NCBI GenBank assembly: GCA_021648365.1
Contig: JAKISY010000009.1
Coordinates: 1 to 64,000 of the forward strand
Length of the DNA stretch: 64,000 bases
Reading direction: 5' to 3'
Origin: Verrucomicrobiales bacterium
GTDB lineage: Bacteria; Verrucomicrobiota; Verrucomicrobiia; Verrucomicrobiales; DEV007
The translations under genes were made by a program, and so were the position numbers. Within the stretch, counting starts at the first letter, position 1. Each line of letters opens with the position of its first letter. Below the pieces are notes generated by a model. The model was not told the origin of the DNA. It saw only the letters and a program-made list of their open reading frames with translations, and did not search any database. This document shows, piece by piece, positions 27,546 to 36,562 of the stretch.

Positions 27546-28133
27546 TCACCCTCTATCATCCTGAGCAGAATAATAGCCAACCAAATCTTCCACCGACATA
27601 TCCTCAGCGGACACTCCAGCAAGTCCGCTGCCCTGTTCGGCAACTGCACTCGGGGCTGGCGTTGCCAGAATCTCCACCCGCGCTGTTTCATCCACCTTTT
27701 CTCGGCTCACTTCACGATCTTTAGCCAACGAAATCGGCACCGTATCCAGTGACACCGCATCACTCACCTTAGCTGTTACTGGCTCTGGTTCATCCGCAGC
27801 AATCAAATCCGCCATATGCGCCCGCGCAGCCTTCGCTAGAAAATCAATCTCATCACTCATCAAGTGCATAAAGATCAAACGGTAATTCTCCATCGAAACC
27901 GCAAGCAAGTTACCGCCATCGTAACCAAAAGCCATCTGATCCACCACTCGCCCCTGTGCTTTGAACTCCTTGGTCAAGCCCTCCACCACACGGCACACCT
28001 TCACCAAGCGAGCCGCCGAATAGGGGAAATTCTCATAGCTCACATCTCCGTCTTTTAACAGACAAACCCCTCGCACCGTTCCCGAAGCTAACAAAGCCTC
28101 CAAAGGTTTATTGCTGATAGTCGTATCACCCAT
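27546..28133 (-). CDS. Unknown protein, possibly Roadblock/LC7-like
   Basis: This 195-residue soluble protein has an N-terminal alpha/beta part (about residues 5-110: LEALLASGTVRGVCLLKDGD, VVDQMAFGYDGGNLLAVSM, RLIFMHLMSDEIDFLAKAAR). The order of strands and helices and the absence of catalytic motifs suggest a Roadblock/LC7-like dimerisation module, but this is only a fold-level guess. The second half is acidic, Ala/Pro/Val-rich and probably disordered, ending in EDLVGYYSAQDDRG. The ATG at 28133 is preferred over an in-frame TTG six bases earlier. It follows the next entry on the same strand with a 19-base gap and may be its partner. Confidence 0.6.
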   Translation of the reverse strand: MGDTTISNKPLEALLASGTVRGVCLLKDGDVSYENFPYSAARLVKVCRVVEGLTKEFKAQGRVVDQMAFGYDGGNLLAVSMENYRLIFMHLMSDEIDFLAKAARAHMADLIAADEPEPVTAKVSDAVSLDTVPISLAKDREVSREKVDETARVEILATPAPSAVAEQGSGLAGVSAEDMSVEDLVGYYSAQDDRG

Positions 28134-28152
28134 ATCCAAATTAGCTATCAGC

Positions 28153-28548
28153 TCAAACCGCGTCTCCCATCACTTTTAATAACTTCCGCATCGGCATGCG
28201 CTTGTTCACCATCGCACCAATCAAATGCGGATCTCGTGGACTCGAAGTCGAGTCGTAGCGGTAAGCGATCGCAGAATTGCCATCGTAAATAGCGACATAG
28301 CCAATCGTCTCCATTCCCAATTCCTCCCCAATCGCCTCACTGCCCTCTTTCATTACGTTCAAATCACGCGCAATCGCAGCCTCCTCCGCATGCCCAGTGC
28401 GACCTCTGATCCCATGGGCAGAGACACCAAAAAGCCGTGGCGTCTCGCTAGCGAGCGCCTCCTCGAGCACCGTTACTGGTGATTCTCCCGGCGTTATCGG
28501 CTGGGTAAAATCACTACGGTCATTTTTTTCAACTGGCTCTGTTTCCAT
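28153..28548 (-). CDS. Unknown protein paired with the preceding one
   Basis: This 131-residue soluble protein starts at ATG 28548, with GGAAAG about ten bases upstream; the frame extends to a TTG at 28632 through AT-rich DNA that looks like promoter. The first 40 residues are charged and probably flexible. The rest alternates helices and strands (LNVMKEGSEAIGEELG, GYVAIYDGNSAIAYRYDS) and ends in a basic helix (MVNKRMPMRKLLKVMG). It has the size and layout of a small sensor or adaptor module, but no family is recognised. The two genes form an operon of unknown role. Confidence 0.6.
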   Translation of the reverse strand: METEPVEKNDRSDFTQPITPGESPVTVLEEALASETPRLFGVSAHGIRGRTGHAEEAAIARDLNVMKEGSEAIGEELGMETIGYVAIYDGNSAIAYRYDSTSSPRDPHLIGAMVNKRMPMRKLLKVMGDAV

Positions 28549-28715
28549 GAAATCAGAACTTTCCGGTTCAATAAGTGCTTCCACAATACGGGTATCTATG
28601 TATCTATTTATAATGTGCCTCGATGCCCCCAAGACTTCCGAAGCATACGCATTTTCAAATCTGTCGTCGACACTTTTTTTACTTTTCTTTGATTTATCTT
28701 CAAGAGTTCAAAAAA

Positions 28716-30143
28716 TCACAAAGCCTTTTCAAAAATATCTTTTTTATTTCCCTGCAGGATATTTCTCTCCCCTTCGGAGCGCCCAATAATAACGGCACCG
28801 CAAGAATCGCTGAAAATGTTCACCACCGTGCGCGACATATCGAGCAGGCGATCCACCGCCAACAAAACCGCCATCGCCGCCGCTGGGTTCAACCCGGGGA
28901 TGTTGGCGCTTTTGAAAATAATCAAAATCGCCACCAAACTCGCCGACGGCACCCCCGCCACCCCGATACTGGTGATCAGCGCCATGAAAACAATCGCAAA
29001 CTGCTCAGGCATCGTCAGCGGATATCCCAAGACCTGCGTGGTGAAGATCACCGCCACGCACTCATACAGCGCCGTGCCGTCCATATTCACCGTCGCCCCC
29101 AGCGGCAGCACAAAACTGGTCGTGCGCCGTGATACCCCAGAGTTATCGATCACACAACGCATCGTCACTGGCAACGTCGCCGAAGACGAAGATGTCGAAA
29201 AGGCCGTCAGCATCGCCTCCTTCATCGCCTTAAAATGACGCCAAGGACTGACTCGTCCCAGCGTTTTGAGCAAAATCGGCAAGACCACAAACATGTGAAT
29301 ACCCAGAGCCAACAGCACCACCAGAAAATACTTCAGCAAGGTGCCAAACAAAGTCGATAAACCCGTCTCAGCCATCACCGGCACGATCAAAGCAAACACC
29401 CCAATCGGCGCAAAGATCATTACCCCGCGAGTGATCGTGATCATCAAATCATTCAAAGCGACAAAAAAGTGCTGCATCACCTCCGCACTCTCCCCCTTCA
29501 TGTGCGTCATCGCCGCCCCAAAGACAATACTAAAAAAAATCAAACCCAGCATTTGCCCCTCCGCCGCAGCTTTAACGATATTGGTAGGCACCATGCTCTT
29601 GAACACATCGAGGATCGTCTTCGTTCCGTTACTCGCCCTCTCACTAGCAGCCTCCACCTTGGCGTTGGGGTTTTCGCTCAGCTTCTGCGCTTCATTATCG
29701 AACATCTTACGGATCACCGGATTGGGCTCGCCTCCCTTAAAACCGGGTTTCATCACATTGACCACCGCCAAACCGATGAGAATCGCCAACAAACTGGTCA
29801 GCGCATAATACATCAACGTCTTCAAACCCATGCGCCCAAAGCCCTCCATTTTGCCGAGTCCCGCGATCCCCGTCACAATCGATGAAACGATCAAAGGTAC
29901 AATCACCATCTTCAGCGCACTCATGAAGATCGTGCCAAAAAAGCGGCAACTCTCGATCACAAAGTGACCAAAACCACTTTGCCCGTTGGCATCGTGACTG
30001 TCATGACCTAATGCCGCCCCAGCGATCGCAGCCAGTGCCAAGGCAATCAAAATTTGCCAGTGAGGTTTGAGCTTGAGTAAAAACATTGGCAGAGAATCGG
30101 AAGAGAATAAAAAAGCGCGGCAATCGCCAGCTCTTAGAACCAT
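28716..30143 (-). CDS. Dicarboxylate/amino acid:cation symporter (DAACS family)
   Basis: This 475-residue transporter has about eight membrane helices and the two re-entrant hairpins of the GltPh fold. The serine-rich motif of hairpin 1 (STSSSSATLP), the NMDGT motif of helix 7 (ATVNMDGTALYE) and the helix 8 segment DRLLDMSRTVVNIFSD are intact. Such proteins import glutamate, aspartate or C4-dicarboxylates with Na+ or H+; the conserved Arg in helix 8 favours acidic substrates. ATG 30143 has GAGGG nine bases upstream, whereas ATG 30086 would give the more usual N-terminus; both are possible. It is divergent from the sialidase gene. Confidence 0.9.
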   Translation of the reverse strand: MVLRAGDCRAFLFSSDSLPMFLLKLKPHWQILIALALAAIAGAALGHDSHDANGQSGFGHFVIESCRFFGTIFMSALKMVIVPLIVSSIVTGIAGLGKMEGFGRMGLKTLMYYALTSLLAILIGLAVVNVMKPGFKGGEPNPVIRKMFDNEAQKLSENPNAKVEAASERASNGTKTILDVFKSMVPTNIVKAAAEGQMLGLIFFSIVFGAAMTHMKGESAEVMQHFFVALNDLMITITRGVMIFAPIGVFALIVPVMAETGLSTLFGTLLKYFLVVLLALGIHMFVVLPILLKTLGRVSPWRHFKAMKEAMLTAFSTSSSSATLPVTMRCVIDNSGVSRRTTSFVLPLGATVNMDGTALYECVAVIFTTQVLGYPLTMPEQFAIVFMALITSIGVAGVPSASLVAILIIFKSANIPGLNPAAAMAVLLAVDRLLDMSRTVVNIFSDSCGAVIIGRSEGERNILQGNKKDIFEKAL

Positions 30144-30259
30144 GGAGACGATCCCTCAATTGTCTAATGCTTAATTTCTATTTATAAATCTCACTTGCAA
30201 GACAGCGAAACCACGTCTTTTGTAGCCACTCCAACCCATAGTTAAAACAACCTATTCAC

Positions 30260-31438
30260 ATGAAAGTATTTTCAAAAACACTTCTTACCTTTGCCGTGGC
30301 AGTCACCTCCACCTCGATGCTACAAGCCGAGCCCACCGAAGCCACTGACCTTTTCACCCAAGGCGATTCCGATCGTCCGCTCTACCGCTACCCTGGTCTA
30401 GTCAAAAGCAAAGCAGGCACTTTGATCGCTGTAGCAGAAGGACGCAAAAATAAAGCATCAGGATGGGACACCGTCGATATCTTCATGCGCACCTCCAAAG
30501 ACGCCGGCAAAACTTGGAGCGATGTCAAACAAATCACCAAAGCACCCGCCGATGCCAAAGACAACCCCGTCTCACTGACGTTGAAAAAGCCCGCGCACGC
30601 TGGTGAAATCGCCACCCACAACCCCACCTTGATCGCCGATCAAAAAAACGGCGGCATTCACATCCTCTACGGTGTTGAATACAACCGCGTTTTCCACATG
30701 ACCGCCGATGATAACGGCGAAGGACTCACCGAGCCCGTTGAAATCACCAAAGTTTTCGAAGAATTCAAAAGCGAAGTCGATTGGAAACTGATCGCCGTAG
30801 GACCCGGAACTGGCGCGCAGCTGAAAAGCGGACGCCTCGTGGTACCCGTTTGGCTGTCCCTCGGCAAAGGAGGCATCGGCTTCCAACCAGCCGCCACCGC
30901 CACCATCTACAGCGATGACAACGGCAAAACCTGGAAACGCGGTGAGATCGTCGCTTTCGACCTCGACATCACCAACGCCAAAACTGGCACTAAAATCGAA
31001 AAACCGCTTGAAGCAGCCGTCGCGCAGACAGCTGACGGCTCCGTGGTTATTAACATCCGCAACAAAGACCTCAAAGGCATGCGCATCCAAGCCACCAGCA
31101 AAGACGGTGCTACTGGATGGAGCGAAGCAGCAGGCATCAAAGGTCTGCTAGAGCCGATGTGTCAAGGTAGCCTAGTCAATACCAAAGCTGGATTGATTTT
31201 TGCCAACCCAGCCAACATGATCATGCGTATGAAACTCACCGCCCGTCTCAGCACCGACAACGGCAAAACCTACGCCAGCTCACAAGTGATCGACAGCGGC
31301 ATCGCTGGTTACACCTCGCTCGCAGCAGGTGAAGGCGACAGTGTCCACATCCTCTACGAACGCGGAGCGAACATGTCCGAATCCGAACCAGAAGCAATCA
31401 CCTTCCGCAGCTTCTCAAGTGCTGATTTCAAAAAATAA
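30260..31438 (+). CDS. Secreted exo-alpha-sialidase
   Basis: This 392-residue protein has a signal peptide (FAVAVTSTSMLQA) followed by a six-bladed sialidase propeller. The arginine of the RxP motif is in LYRYPGLV near residue 49. Asp-boxes are visible as SKDAGKTW, SDDNGKTW and STDNGKTY, and the conserved GPGTGAQLKSGRLVVP block is present. The nucleophilic tyrosine and its glutamate would lie in the later part (GYTSLAAGEGDSVHILYERG). It would release terminal sialic acids from glycoproteins or gangliosides in the periplasm or outside. A good terminator follows. Confidence 0.9.
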   Translation: MKVFSKTLLTFAVAVTSTSMLQAEPTEATDLFTQGDSDRPLYRYPGLVKSKAGTLIAVAEGRKNKASGWDTVDIFMRTSKDAGKTWSDVKQITKAPADAKDNPVSLTLKKPAHAGEIATHNPTLIADQKNGGIHILYGVEYNRVFHMTADDNGEGLTEPVEITKVFEEFKSEVDWKLIAVGPGTGAQLKSGRLVVPVWLSLGKGGIGFQPAATATIYSDDNGKTWKRGEIVAFDLDITNAKTGTKIEKPLEAAVAQTADGSVVINIRNKDLKGMRIQATSKDGATGWSEAAGIKGLLEPMCQGSLVNTKAGLIFANPANMIMRMKLTARLSTDNGKTYASSQVIDSGIAGYTSLAAGEGDSVHILYERGANMSESEPEAITFRSFSSADFKK

Positions 31439-31461
31439 GCGTCCAGTGTTTTAAAAAAATC

Positions 31462-31497
31462 GGGTTGGCGTGATGCAAATCACCCGACCCCTTTTTT
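31462..31497 (+). terminator. Rho-independent terminator after the sialidase gene
   Basis: GGGTTGGCGTGAT and ATCACCCGACCC form a stem around a GCAA loop with a small internal mismatch, followed by seven T residues. It starts about 25 bases after the sialidase stop. Confidence 0.8.
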
Positions 31498-31507
31498 TGC
31501 CCCCATC

Positions 31508-31556
31508 TCAGATTTCAGATTTCAGATTTCAAATCTCAAATCTCAAATCTCAAATT
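31508..31556 (+). repeat. Seven-unit heptamer array
   Basis: Seven head-to-tail 7-base units: TCAGATT three times, TCAAATC three times, TCAAATT once. The array ends seven bases before the ATG of the MOSC-domain gene. Confidence 0.9.
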
Positions 31557-31563
31557 CTTCCTC

Positions 31564-32202
31564 ATGAAACTCCTATCCGTCAATCGCTCCCTACCGCAAA
31601 ACATCGAGTGGCAGGGCAAGACCATCGCCACTGGTATCTTTAAGATACCAGTAACTGATGCAGTCATGATCACCGCCGACGGACTCTATGGCGACGACCA
31701 AGCAGACCTCAGCGTTCATGGAGGCATCGACAAAGCCGTCTATCTGTTCCCCCACGAACACCACGCCTACTTCGCCGACCTGCTCGGGCGGCCAGTCACC
31801 GATTTCAACTACGGTCAATTCGGAGAAAATCTTAGCACCCAAGGACTGCTCGAAAGCGAGACCATGATCGGCGACCGCTTCCGCATCGGCGACACCGCAG
31901 AGTTCGAAGTCTCCCAACCACGAGAACCCTGCTTCAAACTAGGCATCGCCCTGCAAGCCCCGCAAATCCTACGCCCCTTTTTGAAAAGCCTGAAAACAGG
32001 CTTCTACCTGCGCGTGCTCACCGCCGGAACCATCCAAAGCGGAGATCCCCTCAAGCAGATCCACCACGCAAAAAACTCCCTCAGCGTCGCACAGATCACC
32101 CGCCTGCGATACTTCGACCAAGAGAACCACCACCAACGACAACAAGCAGCCAACTTACCCGCACTCACCCAAAGCTGGCGAGAATCCTTTGGCTCAAACT
32201 AA
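31564..32202 (+). CDS. MOSC-domain protein (YiiM-like)
   Basis: This 212-residue cytoplasmic protein is a MOSC domain of the YiiM type. It starts with LLSVNRSLPQNIEWQGK, then has GLYGDDQADLSVHGGIDKAVYLFPHEHHAYF and NLSTQGLLE. The conserved cysteine lies in QPREPCFKLG (Cys about 124), the residue that would bind the molybdenum cofactor or sulfur. The closest characterised homologue, E. coli YiiM, helps reduce N-hydroxylated bases. No partner reductase is adjacent. It is preceded by a heptamer array, with no strong ribosome-binding site. Confidence 0.85.
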   Translation: MKLLSVNRSLPQNIEWQGKTIATGIFKIPVTDAVMITADGLYGDDQADLSVHGGIDKAVYLFPHEHHAYFADLLGRPVTDFNYGQFGENLSTQGLLESETMIGDRFRIGDTAEFEVSQPREPCFKLGIALQAPQILRPFLKSLKTGFYLRVLTAGTIQSGDPLKQIHHAKNSLSVAQITRLRYFDQENHHQRQQAANLPALTQSWRESFGSN

Positions 32203-32329
32203 CCAACATCCCTGCTCCCTCCATTTGTAGCGCAGCCGATCCAGCTGCTTCCTCATCAGTTGCCTGATCAAACAAAGCCGTTTAATCCAACTAGCATTTT
32301 CTACTTGTGCTATCGTGCTACCAGTGAAA

Positions 32330-32572
32330 ATGTCTTTGGTTTTGGATGAAAGTAACTTTCGAGACAAGTTATCAATTTGGACTTATGTATTCCTTGTTGT
32401 TGTTATTTTTGCCTGTTTTATTTTGGCAAAATGGACTCGAGAAGGTTACTCAAAACTTACCTTTAGGGTAGGGATTTTTGGCTTAGTCAATCTGTTACTC
32501 ATTTTAGCTTCGCCTGCGCCGTGCGCTTCTATTTACTGGGTATTTTTACACTGTAATACGCGTTCCTCATAA
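32330..32572 (+). CDS. Possible small membrane protein
   Basis: This 80-residue frame is AT-rich and has two hydrophobic stretches (YVFLVVVIFACFILA at about residues 19-33 and VGIFGLVNLLLILASPAP at about 52-69), consistent with a two-pass membrane protein. The ATG at 32330 is preferred over a GTG at 32315. The last residues and the stop lie inside a dispersed repeat (32561-32595), so the gene may be truncated or may not be real. No family is recognised. Confidence 0.35.
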   Translation: MSLVLDESNFRDKLSIWTYVFLVVVIFACFILAKWTREGYSKLTFRVGIFGLVNLLLILASPAPCASIYWVFLHCNTRSS

Positions 32573-32705
32573 ACTTCGCGTGATTCATAGTTGGTAGGGG
32601 ATTTTTCACCATGAAGAAATTGAAGGACGGGAAGGCAGGACGGAATAAGGGTTCTGTATTTTGAGTTTAGTATTCTTCATGAACTTCGTGTGCTTCATGG
32701 TGAAT
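32561..32705. repeat. Pair of direct repeats in a 373-base gene-poor gap
   Basis: TTCCTCATAAACTTCGCGTG (from 32563) and TTCTTCATGAACTTCGTGTG (from 32673) begin two copies of a roughly 31-base sequence that agree at about 25 positions. The remaining gap to 32945 holds no gene I can support. Confidence 0.55.
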
Positions 32706-32945
32706 TGTGTTTCTGAGGATAACTGCGCAAAACGGTACAGAATAACCTCTCTCCATGTCTGGCGTTCTGAACATCGATTCCAGAAACTGCAAAACGAACG
32801 CGCCAGAAAAACCTAGGACCGTTACGCCGCTGCCCCGCGCTTCCGCGAAACAAGATACCTACCGCTAATAGAAACCCATAGCACAGGTTGAACATCTGTT
32901 TCACAGTGTTCCTGTGAAACAGTCTAGGCAGTGAGGAACCTCCCC

Positions 32946-34955
32946 CTAAGATCTTCCACGACCGCCGTCGCGTCCACGACCACCGCCGCCGCCGCGCTCT
33001 TTCCATCCACCGCTTCGTCCGCCACGATCTTCACGTCCACTGCGTCCGCCTCGATCTTCACGATCGCCCTTCCACTCTCCACCTCGACCACCACTTTCAT
33101 CTCCATCACCCCCACTATTTCCCTCTCCTCGGTCATGACCTAACTTGAATTCCCTACCTCCCAGACGAGATTTGCGGGTCTTCATCAAAAGTTCGTCCAC
33201 TACATCGTGATTCACCTCAATCGTGCTGTGGTCGTCATGGATCTTAATTTTTCCCAAAGTGCCATTGGGAATACCCGCTTCGCAGTAGCACATGCCAGCA
33301 ATGTCACCAGGCTTCATGCCTGCTTTTTTCCCTAAGCTCAAATACAAAACCGCCTTATCTCCAGCCACTTTTGTTTCGCTTCTGTAATTACTAGGTCCTT
33401 CCGAGCGATCTCTAGGTTGGCGATCCTCTCGCTCACCTCGACCACCTCGATCGTCTCTAGAACGCTCACGACCACGGTCATTGCGATCCCCTCTACCGCC
33501 ATCGCGACGATCACCACCATCTCGGCGCCCTCTTTCACCACCATCGCGGCGCCCTCTTTCATTACGGCCTCCACGATCACCACGATCACCACGATCACCA
33601 CGATCACGATCCCTTCCCGGACGTTCTGGGCGATCTTCTTCGATGAATTGCCCTTCACGATTACCTTGAGCTTCCTTCAACAAAGTGAACAGCGCTCCTG
33701 CTATGTCCGTCGCCGAATGATCTTGATCAAGCAGGCGTTGCACCAGCTCTTCGTATGCTTTAAAATCGCCACCCTCCAAACGCTCTTTCACTGTGTCAAA
33801 TAGCAGATCAGCACGTTTGCCCTCGACCTGTTCTTGAGACGGGATCTTCCTGCGCTCAATTTTTTGACGAATGAAACGCTCAATCGTCTGCAAGCGATAA
33901 ATCTCACGACCAAACACAAAACTGATAGCTCTACCCGAACGCCCAGCGCGACCGGTACGACCAATGCGATGCACATAATCCTCTGGATCGTAAGGAATAT
34001 CAAAATTGAACACAATATCGATGTCATCGACATCCAAACCACGCGCAGCCACATCGGTAGCTACCAAAATCTCCACCTGCCCATCACGGAAACGTTTCAA
34101 CACTCGCTCGCGCAGATTCTGACTGATATCACCATGCAGGCGATCAGCAGAGTAACCGCGCCCAATCAACGCCTCGGTGCATTCATCCACCATGCGTTTG
34201 GTGCTGCAAAAAACAATCGCCAAGCGCGGCGGATCCATATCCAGCAAGCGCGACAAAGCCTCCAATTTCGAGCGACGGCGAACTTCGTAATAACACTGGT
34301 CAATCGAATCCACCGTCAGTGCCTTGCGCTCCACCTCGATTGTTTGAGGGTCAGTCGAATAGCGGCGAGTCAATTTCTCCACCTGCGGATTCATCGTCGC
34401 CGAGAAAAACGACGTCTGTCGATCCTTCGGCATATCCTTGAGCAAATCCTCCATGTCATCCTTGAATCCCATGTCGAGCATGCGATCAGCTTCGTCCAAA
34501 ACGATGCACTTGATGTTTTCTGTAGGGAAAGTCCGGCGACGCAAGTGGTCGAGCAAACGACCAGGCGTGCCTACCACAATATGCGTGCCCTGACGCAACG
34601 CGCGAATTTGACGATCAATCGCAGTCCCGCCATACACTGGCACCGCACGTAATCCTCGCATTTTAGAGCCCAAACGATGCACCTCATCACACACCTGCAT
34701 ACACAACTCACGAGTCGGGCAGATGATCAAACACTGCGTTTTGGATAAATTGAGATCTATCTTCTGCAATACAGGCAAAGTGAATGCTGCCGTTTTCCCA
34801 GACCCAGTCTGCGACAAACCAATCAAATCCGTGCCCTCCAAAGCGGGAGGAATTGCCAAGGCCTGAATCGGCGAAGGTTTCTCATACCCTAGCACTTCAA
34901 TAGCCGCTAAGATTTCATCCGATAAGCCTAGTTCTTTAAATGACGGTGTTTCCAT
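32946..34955 (-). CDS. DEAD-box RNA helicase with RG-rich region and DbpA-type RNA-binding domain
   Basis: This 669-residue ATP-dependent RNA helicase has all core motifs: the Q motif in [15 protein letters not shown] and SPIQALAIP, Walker [14 protein letters not shown] near residue 155, SAT in FSATMNPQ, and [15 protein letters not shown]. After the two RecA domains (about residues 1-370) comes a highly charged Arg-Gly-Asp-rich stretch of about 100 residues with [18 protein letters not shown] repeats. A DbpA-like RNA-binding domain (about 545-625, [19 protein letters not shown]) and a second Gly/Arg-rich tail follow. It probably acts in ribosome assembly or cold-stress RNA remodelling. The repeat-coding DNA is itself internally repetitive. 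Confidence 0.92.
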   Translation of the reverse strand: METPSFKELGLSDEILAAIEVLGYEKPSPIQALAIPPALEGTDLIGLSQTGSGKTAAFTLPVLQKIDLNLSKTQCLIICPTRELCMQVCDEVHRLGSKMRGLRAVPVYGGTAIDRQIRALRQGTHIVVGTPGRLLDHLRRRTFPTENIKCIVLDEADRMLDMGFKDDMEDLLKDMPKDRQTSFFSATMNPQVEKLTRRYSTDPQTIEVERKALTVDSIDQCYYEVRRRSKLEALSRLLDMDPPRLAIVFCSTKRMVDECTEALIGRGYSADRLHGDISQNLRERVLKRFRDGQVEILVATDVAARGLDVDDIDIVFNFDIPYDPEDYVHRIGRTGRAGRSGRAISFVFGREIYRLQTIERFIRQKIERRKIPSQEQVEGKRADLLFDTVKERLEGGDFKAYEELVQRLLDQDHSATDIAGALFTLLKEAQGNREGQFIEEDRPERPGRDRDRGDRGDRGDRGGRNERGRRDGGERGRRDGGDRRDGGRGDRNDRGRERSRDDRGGRGEREDRQPRDRSEGPSNYRSETKVAGDKAVLYLSLGKKAGMKPGDIAGMCYCEAGIPNGTLGKIKIHDDHSTIEVNHDVVDELLMKTRKSRLGGREFKLGHDRGEGNSGGDGDESGGRGGEWKGDREDRGGRSGREDRGGRSGGWKERGGGGGRGRDGGRGRS

Positions 34956-35145
34956 CTGTAGATAATATAAAAAGTTTCAAAACCACGGCACACATCACGA
35001 TTTCATGTTTCAGCACGCCTCCGTAGGAGGAAAGTCTCCAGTTCGAGCAGCACCTATCGCCTCGATTCCCCCTATTTGCAACGCAAATCGAGCAAGCCCC
35101 CTCGCTTTTTAATATCTCCCCATCTTTTTCAAATCATCAAGCCAC

Positions 35146-35180
35146 AAAAAACGCCGTCCCTCGATTAGAAGGACGGCGTG
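35146..35180 (-). terminator. Rho-independent terminator
   Basis: On the minus strand ACGCCGTCC and GGACGGCGT form a 9-bp stem with an 11-base loop, followed by a run of six T residues. It lies about 40 bases after the stop of the small secreted-protein gene. Confidence 0.85.
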
Positions 35181-35220
35181 AATTTTTCCCTGCATCAAAC
35201 AGGGTAATCCTGTAAAAGAA

Positions 35221-35529
35221 TTATTTAATCTCTGAAACAGTGAATACTTTTTCACCGTCTTTTTCAGACACTTCACCAGTCATTTCGACTTTTTTGGAAC
35301 CCTTACACACATTTTTGTGCCAAGGTTTTCCAGCTTTGCCTGCCAAAAGGTAAGTCACGGTTTTGCCGTCTTCTTTTACCTGAAGCACGTTGGTGCATTT
35401 ACTAGCAGTGCCAAGGTCGCATTTTGCGCAAGTAGCAGTTCCTTTGATAGTCGTATCTTTAGCAGATGCGTTGAGAGCAGTGAACGCCAATACGGCGCCA
35501 AATAGAGTAGCTGTGATCAGTTTTTTCAT
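35221..35529 (-). CDS. Small secreted cysteine-containing protein
   Basis: This 102-residue protein has a signal peptide (LITATLFGAVLAFTALNASA). The mature part of about 80 residues has a CAKC pair, two further cysteines (SKCTN and KNVCKG) and a beta-rich pattern ending in SEKDGEKVFTVSEI. It resembles small periplasmic DUF6370-like proteins seen in PVC bacteria, recalled rather than searched. The CxxC and late cysteine could bind a metal or haem or form disulfides, but nothing indicates a reaction. It is a single-gene unit with a good terminator. Confidence 0.75.
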   Translation of the reverse strand: MKKLITATLFGAVLAFTALNASAKDTTIKGTATCAKCDLGTASKCTNVLQVKEDGKTVTYLLAGKAGKPWHKNVCKGSKKVEMTGEVSEKDGEKVFTVSEIK

Positions 35530-35927
35530 GAGTTTTTTTTAGTTTGAGTTCAGCAGTCAGTCGTTAGACGAACCATTCACCTTACAAATTATTCATAAGG
35601 TGATGCATTATCTATCACATAACGCGAAATGGGGCAAATGTTACAACCGCTTATTTATAAAAGGTCATGTTGTGTTATTTTCCTCCCCATCAATCATCCC
35701 CCTCTGTTTCCTCCCTTGCCTCCTGTTCAAACTCCCTCATCGAACACCTTCATAAACTCAAGCTGCATAAAACTTTTTGAACAGGAGCTAACAGAGAGCA
35801 CAGAGAATATTCTTTTATAGTAAAATAGCTGAAACTTACCACCCTCTACTCACTCTCCTAATCCGCGTCATCCGAGAAATCCGTGGTTAACGCTCTTCAT
35901 TAGTGTTGATCAGTGTGAATTCGCGTC
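35530..35927. repeat. 398-base intergenic region with inverted repeat copies
   Basis: No gene is supported. A 30-base repeat at 35701-35730 matches 19231-19260 with two mismatches. A related copy in opposite orientation, starting TTGAACAGGAGCTAACAGAG, lies at 35777-35806, so the two form a loose inverted pair about 46 bases apart. Confidence 0.6.
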
Positions 35928-36560
35928 TCACTTTCCCTCACCTATCCGCAAACAAATCTGCACCCCCGGCCCGTGCACCCCTTCGATCAGGATCCCCTCA
36001 ATATCCGCCGTCTTCGAAGGCCCCGTCACCCAAATCACATTCGAACTACCGCCCAAATTCTCAATCGCTTGAGGAATGTTGGCAAAAACCTTTTTTTGAT
36101 CCGTCAACACCGCCACATGCACCCAAGGAGCCAAAGCCGCCAGACGGTCCACCGTATCCTCATCGTTCAAAATCACCGTGCCCGACTCCGCAATCACCCC
36201 ACTCGCTTTAGTGATCCCAAAAACATAATCATCCACCCTTTGATGATCAAATTCATAACTCACCTGCAAACCCGCCTCCACCAATACCTCTCCCACCGCC
36301 TGCTTCAACTCAGGATCACAATAGCCCTTCCCAAACCCTCCCTCTTTCAAAAACTCCACCAAGTCCGTCACTTCTTGCATTGGCTTACCACTGACCGCAG
36401 AAAAATTCTCAGCAAACTCCGTCCATCCGTCCTGCTCACTTCCCTTATGCCTAGCACTCAACAAAAGCGCACTATCATACTCAGGCAAAACCGCCCTCTC
36501 ACCCAAGCCCAACAGAGCTTCCTTCACCGCCAACTTCACTGTGTCCTCATCATTCTTCAT
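35928..36560 (-). CDS. lutC: LutC-like lactate utilisation protein
   Basis: This 210-residue DUF162/LUD-domain protein completes a LutABC-type operon. The start at 36560 is supported by a strong GGAGGAATTAGGA ribosome-binding site that lies inside the end of lutB. The C-terminal family block (VIWVTGPSKTADIEGILIEGVHGPGV) is present, together with SGTVILNDED and RLAALAPWVHVAV. LutC works with LutA and LutB to oxidise L-lactate to pyruvate in Bacillus subtilis. The mechanism of this subunit is not established. The start codon also falls in a three-unit heptamer repeat (36551-36571). Confidence 0.85.
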   Translation of the reverse strand: MKNDEDTVKLAVKEALLGLGERAVLPEYDSALLLSARHKGSEQDGWTEFAENFSAVSGKPMQEVTDLVEFLKEGGFGKGYCDPELKQAVGEVLVEAGLQVSYEFDHQRVDDYVFGITKASGVIAESGTVILNDEDTVDRLAALAPWVHVAVLTDQKKVFANIPQAIENLGGSSNVIWVTGPSKTADIEGILIEGVHGPGVQICLRIGEGK

Positions 36561-36562
36561 TC

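Noticed and set aside
28549..28632. TTG start extending the orphan protein by 28 residues
   Set aside because: The added stretch is AT-rich, contains a TATAAAT-like promoter element and lacks a ribosome-binding site; ATG at 28548 is better supported.
31508..31556. Possible CRISPR array
   Set aside because: Units are 7 bases with no spacers and no cas genes; it is a simple tandem repeat.
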